Assembly: GCA_964414815.1 (NCBI GenBank)
Contig: CAYPXY010000018.1
Span: 1-64,000, forward strand
Length of the DNA stretch: 64,000 bases
Reading direction: 5' to 3'
Origin: Mariniblastus sp964414815
GTDB lineage: Bacteria > Planctomycetota > Planctomycetia > Pirellulales > Pirellulaceae
The position numbers were made by a program, and so were the translations under genes. The notes under the pieces are model-generated. The model ran no database searches. It saw only the letters and a list, made by a program, of their open reading frames with translations, and was not told where the DNA came from. Positions 42,460 to 49,501 of the stretch are shown in pieces. Positions within the stretch are counted from its first letter, which is position 1; the number at the start of each line of letters is the position of its first letter.

Positions 42460-43653
42460 GTGAATCAATCCCCCGAAAAAGACCTGCTGGGTTTCGTGCT
42501 GGGAGCATTGGACGCTCAAGAGCAACGCAACCTTCAAACAGCGATTGACGCTGACCCACAACTCGAAGATAAACTGCTGGCGATCAAGCACGCGCTCTCG
42601 CCGCTGGACGATCTGGACACCCACGGTGGACGCCCCGGCTTGGCGCGTCGCACATGTGAACTGGTCGCCAACCTCGGCCAGCCTCCCATCCGGCGGCTCG
42701 ATCCGACCGCGTTGACGACCGAAGACCTCAAAACGCTCACCCATTCCGCCGACCACGCCGCCGTCGCATCCGTACTCAACGGACTGGCGCAGGACGAGCC
42801 ATCAGAACAAAAGCTGCCCCCCCCCGCTCTCAGTGGGATAGGTATCTCTGCCTGTCATACACCCTCATCCCTCATCCCTCATCCCTCATCCCTCATCCCT
42901 CCTCCAACCCCCGCCAACCTGAGCCACCAAGCCCAGCCGCTGCACTTCCGGGGCAATTTTTCTTTCGTCGATCTGGCGGTCGCAGCCGGCGTGATGTTGT
43001 TGCTCGCCGGAATCCTGTTTCCCGCGATTTCGTACACTCGTCATCAAAGCCGCATTACCCATTGTCAGGACAACTTGCGGCAACTCGGAACCCGATTGAT
43101 TACCTTCAGTGAAGCGAATCAAAATCGGTTGATTGAACTCCCGAAATCAGGTCCGCTGTCGGTCGTGGGAGCCATCGCGCCGATGATAAAAGAGAAAGGT
43201 TTCGTGGAGAGCGATTCTCTGTTTTCGTGTGCCGGGGTCGCGGCCAATCCAGACCAGCCTCCGGTTCGTATCCCATCGATTCAAACGATTCAGAACGCGG
43301 TGGGCGACCAGTTGATTCATCTGCAGCGAACGATGGGGGGGCATTTCGGCTACACGATGGGCTACCAGACTAAAGACGGCTATCAGGCTCCGATGAATTC
43401 AGGCCGGCCCAATGTCGTCTGGATCGCGGACGCCCCTTCATTCCGTGGCGCGAGCCGGATCAGTTTGAATCATGGCGGTCGAGGACAGAATTGTCTGTTT
43501 GAAGACGGTCACGTTCAGTTTGTATCGGGCGACTCCATCGGCATCGATGCCATTTTCGTCAACGACTACAACGTGGTCGCTCCCGGCTGTCATCCAGAAG
43601 ACAACGTCATCGCCCCCAGCCATCTTTCGCCCCAGCTATCTTTGGCGCAGTAG
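42460..43653 (+). CDS. Anti-sigma-like protein fused to a DUF1559/pseudopilin-like part
   Basis: 397 residues from a GTG. Residues 1-50 (KDLLGFVLGALDAQEQ, IDADPQLEDKLLAIK) resemble the cytoplasmic sigma-binding part of anti-sigma factors. Residues of about 133-150 are encoded by the CATCCCT heptamer array (SSLIPHPSSLIP). A membrane helix follows (about 167-190, VDLAVAAGVMLLLAGILFPA), then CQDNLRQLGTRL, the pattern that follows the pilin-like helix in DUF1559 proteins, and near the end NHGGRGQNCLFEDGHVQF, which matches the H-x9-DG motif of that family. So the sensor half may be a DUF1559-type exported domain. The function is inferred from order and motifs. Confidence 0.7.
   Translation: MNQSPEKDLLGFVLGALDAQEQRNLQTAIDADPQLEDKLLAIKHALSPLDDLDTHGGRPGLARRTCELVANLGQPPIRRLDPTALTTEDLKTLTHSADHAAVASVLNGLAQDEPSEQKLPPPALSGIGISACHTPSSLIPHPSSLIPPPTPANLSHQAQPLHFRGNFSFVDLAVAAGVMLLLAGILFPAISYTRHQSRITHCQDNLRQLGTRLITFSEANQNRLIELPKSGPLSVVGAIAPMIKEKGFVESDSLFSCAGVAANPDQPPVRIPSIQTIQNAVGDQLIHLQRTMGGHFGYTMGYQTKDGYQAPMNSGRPNVVWIADAPSFRGASRISLNHGGRGQNCLFEDGHVQFVSGDSIGIDAIFVNDYNVVAPGCHPEDNVIAPSHLSPQLSLAQ
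42866..42900. repeat. CATCCCT heptamer array inside a coding sequence
   Basis: Five perfect units within the anti-sigma-like gene. Seven is not a multiple of three, so three units make a 21-base period and each unit gain or loss would shift the frame; the present number keeps it open. Confidence 0.9.
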
Positions 43654-43723
43654 TATCCGTGTCGGGATGTTGTCCTAGGTTCGGGAATCCTGATCGACGT
43701 CCCCTCCTCGCAGGTTCCCCGTT

Positions 43724-44194
43724 ATGAATTGTCTCATGGTAGCATTGATCGGATTTCAGATCCGAGATGATTGGTGGATCGGCGGCTTTCTAGTTCTACT
43801 TTCAACTCTTGGCCTTTATCATTGCATGCGGCTTTTTGCCAAAGCAATTCGTTCTAATGCCTACAGGCCGACGGATGCTAAAATATGCTTCCATGATCGG
43901 AACGAAGGGAAGCTTCAGTATGAATATTCTGTGAAGGGAAAGGCATTCCAAAGCAGTCGGGTCCAATTCGGAATCGGAGGATTTCGATTGACTGACGAAG
44001 TTTCCATAGTGGACGACGGCGCGACAATTGTATACGTTGACCCTTCCAATCCCTCCAACGCGGTTATTATTCGTGGAGTAACCTCCATCACAATCACAAT
44101 GTTCTTGTTATATTTGGCTTTGTTGGTAATGGGAACTCTTTGGCTGGCAGGATTCGGGCACTGGGGCAGTGCAACGCCTGGCGGCTTGCTGTAA
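43724..44194 (+). CDS. DUF3592-like membrane protein
   Basis: 156 residues with a membrane helix at each end (about 18-40, WWIGGFLVLLSTLGLYHCM, and about 120-147, ITITMFLLYLALLVMGTLWL). The middle has the DUF3592 pattern: LQYEYSVKGKAFQSSRVQFG, then VYVDPSNPSNAVI. No activity is known for the family. It lies 70 bp after the anti-sigma-like gene on the same strand and could be co-transcribed. Confidence 0.75.
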   Translation: MNCLMVALIGFQIRDDWWIGGFLVLLSTLGLYHCMRLFAKAIRSNAYRPTDAKICFHDRNEGKLQYEYSVKGKAFQSSRVQFGIGGFRLTDEVSIVDDGATIVYVDPSNPSNAVIIRGVTSITITMFLLYLALLVMGTLWLAGFGHWGSATPGGLL

Positions 44195-44260
44195 GTTTGG
44201 AGTCGTATGGCGTATGGTTAAAATTCGAAAGACGCAAAAGTACTATCACATCCTTTTTCC

Positions 44261-44668
44261 ATGTTCCACCAGTCGATCAACGATTTCATCAAGTCCCGTT
44301 CGTTTGCGGTCGCGGGGGCTTCTCAAGACCAGGCCAAGTATGGGAATCTCATTTTTCGCAAACTGGTGGCTTCCGGACGGCAAGTTTTTCCTTTAAACCC
44401 GACCGCGAATCAAGTCGAAGGCCATGAGGCGTATCCGAGTCTTGATGCTCTGCCGTTCGTGCCCGAAGCACTTTCGATTGTGACACCTCCCGCCATTACC
44501 GAAAATGTGGTTGCCGATGCGACTCGGCTGGGGGTGAAGCATCTCTGGATGCAACCGGGAGCTGAATCACCGGTCGCCAGCCAAGCAGCTCGCGCTGCCG
44601 GTTTGAATGTGATTGATGACGGGAGCTGCATATTGGTTATACTGGCTCTTGTTCCCGGAACGGAATGA
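44261..44668 (+). CDS. CoA-binding-domain protein (YccU-like)
   Basis: 135 residues, one Rossmann-like CoA-binding domain: FAVAGASQDQAKYGN (nucleotide-binding turn), VFPLNPTANQVEG, YPSLDALPFVPEALSIVTPP, and a final VKHLWMQPGAESPVASQAAR. Stand-alone versions of this domain are widespread and may bind CoA or a related nucleotide; their task is unclear. The following channel gene starts 28 bp after the stop. Confidence 0.88.
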   Translation: MFHQSINDFIKSRSFAVAGASQDQAKYGNLIFRKLVASGRQVFPLNPTANQVEGHEAYPSLDALPFVPEALSIVTPPAITENVVADATRLGVKHLWMQPGAESPVASQAARAAGLNVIDDGSCILVILALVPGTE

Positions 44669-44696
44669 ATTCCGTTCTACGACCTGGAGACCCTGC

Positions 44697-45515
44697 GTGC
44701 TCAAACGATTTTTCTGCAACGAGTTCAATATCCTGATCCTGATCGTACTCAATGCGATCACGATTACGCTGTTGTATTTTCCCACCTTTCAGGGAAATGA
44801 CTGGCTGGAAACGGCCGACCGATGCTTTACGATCCTGTTTGTCATTGAAGCCATTACAAAAATCGTTGTGTTTCGGCCTTCAGGGTACTTTGGATCCTCC
44901 TGGAACTGGTTCGATTTTGTGCTGGTGGTGCTGAGCCTTCCGTCGTTATTGGTCGGCCTGATTCCGCTTCCCGATACTTCGTTTTGGCTGCTGTTCCGGT
45001 TGTTGCGACTGGCAAGGCTGATTCGATTCTTTCGATTTGTGCCGCATGTTGATCAACTTCTCGCTGGTCTGGGCCGAGCACTGCGAGCCTCTTTGTTGGT
45101 GATGGCGGTTCTGGCGTTCATGAATTTCATGTTGGCAATGGTGACCTGCCATTTCTTTCGCGATATCGCGCCGGAGCTGTTCGGTAATCCGTTTTTGTCC
45201 GCCTACAGTATGTTTCAGATTTTTACGGTCGAAGGGTGGCAGGAAATCCCTCGCGAAATCCAGAACAGTATCAAGGCGAACGGCTTGTCAACCCATTGGC
45301 TGTCCGGGGACGGGATCGTCAACCTGTCCCGTATTTATTTCGCCACCATCATGTTGTTCGGAGGCATTTTTGGTCTTTCGCTGGCCAATGCGATTTTCGT
45401 CGATGAAATGACGATCGACAATAACGACGAACTCGAAGCCAAGATGGATGTTCTGGCAAAACGCATTGAGGAAATCCACGAACTGCTTGATAGAAGGATG
45501 AGGGATGAGGGATGA
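44697..45515 (+). CDS. Voltage-gated cation channel, single-domain
   Basis: 272 residues from the GTG at 44697, with GGAG eight bases upstream. Six membrane segments are visible. S4 has arginines every third residue (FRLLRLARLIRFFRF). The pore loop is MFQIFTVEGWQEI, with the selectivity-filter core TVEGW, which resembles bacterial NaChBac-type filters (TLESW) and eukaryotic calcium-channel filters in its TxEGW form. The C-terminal tail is a coiled coil (ELEAKMDVLAKRIEEIHELL), which tetramerises these channels. The last codons (RRMRDEG) and the stop come from a GATGAGG heptamer tract. Whether it conducts sodium or calcium cannot be decided by eye. Confidence 0.88.
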   Translation: MLKRFFCNEFNILILIVLNAITITLLYFPTFQGNDWLETADRCFTILFVIEAITKIVVFRPSGYFGSSWNWFDFVLVVLSLPSLLVGLIPLPDTSFWLLFRLLRLARLIRFFRFVPHVDQLLAGLGRALRASLLVMAVLAFMNFMLAMVTCHFFRDIAPELFGNPFLSAYSMFQIFTVEGWQEIPREIQNSIKANGLSTHWLSGDGIVNLSRIYFATIMLFGGIFGLSLANAIFVDEMTIDNNDELEAKMDVLAKRIEEIHELLDRRMRDEG

Positions 45516-45522
45516 GGGATGA
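45496..45522. repeat. GATGAGG heptamer tract at the channel gene end
   Basis: About 3.7 units of GGATGAG (the reverse complement of CATCCCT is AGGGATG). It supplies the last six sense codons and the TGA of the channel gene. Confidence 0.85.
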
Positions 45523-45685
45523 AAAAGATCGTTTCGATACTTGTTGTCGATGCCGAATGGTTTTCAAACCAGTCAGGAACACTCATCTTCACTCATCAAC
45601 ACTGATAAAAATTAGCGAAGATTAGTGAAGATTAGCGTTCCATATTAACTTTCTACCTGTTCAGAAAACACGAGTCCTAACCCGA

Positions 45686-48259
45686 ATGACGAAGCCCGAA
45701 CTCATGAGCCCGGCTGGATACTGGCCGCAGTTGCAGACCGCGATTGAAGCGGGTGCGGATGCGGTCTACTTTGGGCTGAACCATTTTTCGGCTCGGGGAA
45801 AAGTCGGATTCACGCTCGGCGAATTGCCCGAAGTATTCGAAACGCTGCACGGGCGAGGCGTGAAGGGGTTCGTCACTTTCAACACGCTGGTGTTCGATCA
45901 CGAACTCGAGCTGGCCGAGGCCGCCATTTGCGAAATCGCGGCGGTCGGAGCGGATGCGGTGATCGTGCAGGATGTCGGGATGGCCAAGCTGATTTCAGAA
46001 ATTGCTCCGGGACTGGTCATTCACGGCAGTACACAAATGTCGATCACCAGCGCCGAAGGAGCCGAGCTGGCTCGATCGTTCGGCTGCCAGCGGGTGGTTC
46101 TCGGACGCGAGCTGAGTCTGGCGGATATTCGCAGGATCAAAGCAGCGACCGACATGGAGCTGGAAGTCTTTGTTCATGGAGCGCTGTGTGTTTCTTATTC
46201 CGGACAGTGTTTCAGCAGCGAAGCCTGGGGCGGCCGCAGCGCCAATCGTGGCAAATGTGCCCAAGCATGCCGATTGTCGTATGACTTGATCGTCGATGGT
46301 CGTCCGCGCGACCTTGGCGAGTATCGATATTTGTTGTCGCCAGGCGATTTGTATGCGCTCGAGCAAGTCCCCGAATTGGTCGAGATCGGAATTGCCTGTT
46401 TGAAAATCGAAGGGCGCTACAAGGAGTCCGAATACGTTGCACTGACGACGCGCGCCTATCGCGAAGCAATCGATGCGGCCTGGTACGGCTTGCCGAATGA
46501 GATTTCTGCCGAAGAGAAACGCGACCTGGAACAGATTTATTCACGCGGTCTCGGGCCGCATTTCATGTCCGGGACGAATCATCAGTCGGTGGTCATCGGA
46601 CGTGCGCCCCGGCATCGCGGCGTGCGGGTGGGCAAGGTCGTTTCGGTCGGTCGTGATCGCGTGAGTGTTCGGGTCGAACATGAAGTCCGGCCAGGCGATG
46701 GGCTGGTATTCGATGCGGCCAATTGGCGAAGCCCAAACGAAGCGGAAGAAGGCGGAAGCGTTTATGAAGTCGGAGATCAGAAGTCGGAGGTCAGAGATCA
46801 GACGTCGGAGGTCGGAGATCAGGTTGTCGAGTTGAAGTTTGGCTATGGAGAGATTGACTTTGGCCGTATTCGCGTGGACGATTGGGTTTGGCGAACGTCC
46901 GATCCTCAGTTAATAAAACGTCTGAAGCCACTGACCAAGGTAGATCATCCGATTGCAACTCGACCGGTCGTATTTGAAGTCACTGCAAACGTGGGCGAGC
47001 CGCTAAGAGTGGATGCGTGGATCGTCCGGTCAGAACTGCCCGGTGTGGGATGTACCTACACCGGCACTGAGCCCCTTGTCCGCGCCGATCAACGTCCGCT
47101 GGACCTGGAGATGCTCCAAGACAAGCTGGGGCGACTGGGGGGGACCCCTTATCACCTGGGTGAAGTCCGTTTGTTGACGGATGATCCCGTTTTCGTACGT
47201 TCGAGTGAACTGAACGAAGCCCGGCGGCAATTGGTCGATCAACTTTTCGATCAGTCCGGTGAAATTCGGCCGATTCCCGCCAAGCCAGTCGTTCGCCAGC
47301 TCGTTGCGAGCCAGCTCGTGGGACAGACGTCCACGTCTGTCATACCTCCAGAACAACTCCCCCCACCTGACCATCAACTTCATGTGCTGGTGCGAACCCC
47401 CGACCAGCTTGAAGCCGTACTCGATGCCGCCAAAACCACATCCATCGCCAGCGTGACGCTCGACTATCTGGAGCTATATGGTTTGCGTCCGTCGGTCGAA
47501 CAGATTCGATCCGCGGGATTGCGTCCGCGCGTGGCCAGCCCGCGCATCCTCAAACCAAGCGAACAAAAAATCGTCAAGTTCCTGCTCTCGCTCGAATGCG
47601 ACCTGCTGATCCGCACCGGCGGGTTGCTCTATCAACTTTCATCCCTCCTCCCTCATCCTTCATCCCTCCTCTGCGGTGACTTCAGTCTCAACGCCGCCAA
47701 TGTCGTTGCCTGTCATGCTTATCTTGATCTTGGCCTGCAGCGTATCACGCCGACCTACGATCTCAATGCCGAGCAAATCGCCAGTCTGACTCAGTGGGTT
47801 CCCGCAGACCGCCTCGAAGTCATTGCCTATTCGCACTTGCCCGTCTTTCATACCGAGCACTGCGTTTTCTGTCGATTTCTTTCCGACGGAACCGACCATA
47901 CAAACTGCGGCCATCCCTGTGAAAAACATCAGGTTGCCGTACGCGACCATTCCGGCCGCGAGCATCCGGTGATGGCCGACATCGGCTGCCGCAATACCGT
48001 GTTTGGCGCGGAAGCACAGTTTGACGCGATTTCGATAGGCCGATGGCAGTCGTCGGGCATCCGGCATTTTCGGGCCGAGTTTGTACACCAAACCCCGCAA
48101 CAAGTGCAGGCCATCCTTCACGCATTTGGAAGCTACTTTAAATCGAAATGGGACCGTTCCCGATTCGAGCATCAGGTCGCGGAACATTCACCGCAGTTGA
48201 TTACTCAAGGCAGCCTGTTTGTGCCGCAGGATTTCAAACGACTGGTTCAGTTGAACTAG
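45686..48259 (+). CDS. U32-family peptidase-like protein (RlhA/TrhP-like, long form)
   Basis: 857 residues. The N-terminal TIM-barrel has the family start PELMSPAGYWPQLQTAIEAG and ADAVYFGLNHFSAR. The signature EVFVHGALCVSYSGQCFSS is followed by RGKCAQACRLSYDL, cysteines that bind an iron-sulfur cluster in RlhA. RlhA hydroxylates a cytidine of 23S rRNA, and TrhP acts on tRNA wobble uridine; the old peptidase label is not a demonstrated activity here. The long C-terminal part (about 600-857) has another Cys-rich motif (HTEHCVFCRFLSDG). Two low-complexity inserts come from heptamer repeats (about 362-379 and 652-663). Confidence 0.88.
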   Translation: MTKPELMSPAGYWPQLQTAIEAGADAVYFGLNHFSARGKVGFTLGELPEVFETLHGRGVKGFVTFNTLVFDHELELAEAAICEIAAVGADAVIVQDVGMAKLISEIAPGLVIHGSTQMSITSAEGAELARSFGCQRVVLGRELSLADIRRIKAATDMELEVFVHGALCVSYSGQCFSSEAWGGRSANRGKCAQACRLSYDLIVDGRPRDLGEYRYLLSPGDLYALEQVPELVEIGIACLKIEGRYKESEYVALTTRAYREAIDAAWYGLPNEISAEEKRDLEQIYSRGLGPHFMSGTNHQSVVIGRAPRHRGVRVGKVVSVGRDRVSVRVEHEVRPGDGLVFDAANWRSPNEAEEGGSVYEVGDQKSEVRDQTSEVGDQVVELKFGYGEIDFGRIRVDDWVWRTSDPQLIKRLKPLTKVDHPIATRPVVFEVTANVGEPLRVDAWIVRSELPGVGCTYTGTEPLVRADQRPLDLEMLQDKLGRLGGTPYHLGEVRLLTDDPVFVRSSELNEARRQLVDQLFDQSGEIRPIPAKPVVRQLVASQLVGQTSTSVIPPEQLPPPDHQLHVLVRTPDQLEAVLDAAKTTSIASVTLDYLELYGLRPSVEQIRSAGLRPRVASPRILKPSEQKIVKFLLSLECDLLIRTGGLLYQLSSLLPHPSSLLCGDFSLNAANVVACHAYLDLGLQRITPTYDLNAEQIASLTQWVPADRLEVIAYSHLPVFHTEHCVFCRFLSDGTDHTNCGHPCEKHQVAVRDHSGREHPVMADIGCRNTVFGAEAQFDAISIGRWQSSGIRHFRAEFVHQTPQQVQAILHAFGSYFKSKWDRSRFEHQVAEHSPQLITQGSLFVPQDFKRLVQLN
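46769..46822. repeat. Degenerate GGTCAGA heptamer tract inside the U32 gene
   Basis: Units of the type CGGAGATCAGA/CGGAGGTCAGA. The tract stays in frame and encodes EVGDQKSEVRDQTSEVGDQ. It is related to the perfect AGGTCAG array at 35491. Confidence 0.75.
47639..47672. repeat. Degenerate CATCCCT tract inside the U32 gene
   Basis: Partly decayed CATCCCT and CATCCTT units encode SSLLPHPSSLL, the same peptide type as in the anti-sigma-like gene (SSLIPHPSSLI). Confidence 0.75.
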
Positions 48260-48262
48260 CGC

Positions 48263-49021
48263 TTACACCAACTCGAATCGCAGGCCGTCGTAGGCGACTT
48301 CAATGCCTGCCGGGAGTCGTGAGTTGACTTCATCGTAATCGATGTGGCAGGAACAATGAGTGAGGTAGGTTCGTTTGGGTTTGAGTTGCTGAGCCACTTC
48401 GACGGCTTCTTCGATGCTGAAGTGAGTTGCGTGGGGGTCGGGCCGAAGGGCATCGAGAATCAGTACTTCCAGGCCTTCGAGCAGTAACATGCTCGCGGGC
48501 GGGATGGCGCTGACGTCCGTGCAATAGGCGATGTTGCCGATGCGAAATCCCAACACATCGAATTTGGGACCGTGCTTGAGCGGGATCGGAATGACGGTCG
48601 ATCCCAATATGGAAATCGGTTGATCATGGATTCGGTGAAGATCGATCGCCGGGACCGCACCGATATGAGTGACGGGCTCATCGGAAAATGCGTAATCAAA
48701 GGCCTTTCGAATCCGTCGCTCCACGTTTTCGTTGCAGTAGACTGGAACGGCGTGCCCCAGATAGAACTGAAACAGTCGCAGGTCGTCGAATCCCATCACA
48801 TGATCCGAATGTTCATGCGTGTAAATCACGGCATGGACCAATCCGATTTTTTCCCGCAACAGTTGCGTTCTCAAATCGGGCGAAGTATCGATCAACAAAT
48901 TTCCTTCGGGCAGCCCCAGGATCGCGCTGCAGCGGGTTCGCTGATTGCGCGGCAATCCCCCCTGGCAGACTTTGCAGGCGCATCCGAGAGCCGGCACTCC
49001 GACCGACGTTCCGCAGCCCAA
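48263..49021 (-). CDS. MBL-fold metallo-hydrolase (PhnP-like)
   Basis: At least 252 residues. The fold start GCGTSVGVP, the metal motif THEHSDHVMGFDDL (HxHxDH), a Cys pair CACKVC for an extra structural zinc as in PhnP, KHGPKFDVLGFRIG, YCTDVSAIP, and the last His in THCSCHIDY are all visible. Known relatives cut cyclic phosphodiesters. The start is unclear: codon 1 as given is TTG, and the frame is open upstream to about 49093 without an ATG, through an A9 run. The first strand (QLILLGCG) needs at least four more residues, so the real start lies upstream. A heptamer remnant (GGTCAGA) lies at about 49090. Confidence 0.88.
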   Translation of the reverse strand: MGCGTSVGVPALGCACKVCQGGLPRNQRTRCSAILGLPEGNLLIDTSPDLRTQLLREKIGLVHAVIYTHEHSDHVMGFDDLRLFQFYLGHAVPVYCNENVERRIRKAFDYAFSDEPVTHIGAVPAIDLHRIHDQPISILGSTVIPIPLKHGPKFDVLGFRIGNIAYCTDVSAIPPASMLLLEGLEVLILDALRPDPHATHFSIEEAVEVAQQLKPKRTYLTHCSCHIDYDEVNSRLPAGIEVAYDGLRFELV

Positions 49022-49501
49022 CAGGATGAGCTGACCGGAGATGTCGGTGGTTGCGGCTTTTTTTTTGATGGGAGTTTTTGGGATGGTTGTCAGAGGTCAG
49101 TTGTCAGTTGTGGGATTGTCTCGCATGTGGCCAGGATAGGCCGAATGCTGCAAGGATAAGGAATAGGGAGGTGTAGAACATGGCACGCCACTTGCATTTT
49201 AGCTCTTTTTCCGACTCCTACCTGACGGAAAGAGGGGGCAGGATGCTCGTTTTTCCGTTGACCGCAAGCCGGGATAGCTATAACTTGTTAGGATTATTAA
49301 GGGTAATCGCTTTAATAACCTGCTCCAATTCGCACTTTTCGCGGCAATTCGATCGAATCGTCTTCAAAAGTGATTAAGAATTGTTAAATAAAATACAAAA
49401 CTACGACTTGCTATCAATTTATCTGACAAAATTGCGGTTTTAAAATACGCCACGGGCCAAATTTTGGCCAGCCAACTATAACAAACCGCCGGAAAATAAC
49501 C
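49022..49501. other. Divergent intergenic region upstream of secA
   Basis: About 480 bp between the MBL hydrolase and secA. It contains the probable unannotated start of the MBL gene, a GGTCAGA remnant at about 49090, and a weak dyad (TTATTAA at 49294, TTAATAA at 49312). It is AT-rich over the last 200 bp, as suits promoters of both genes. There is no other gene that I can support. Confidence 0.5.
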
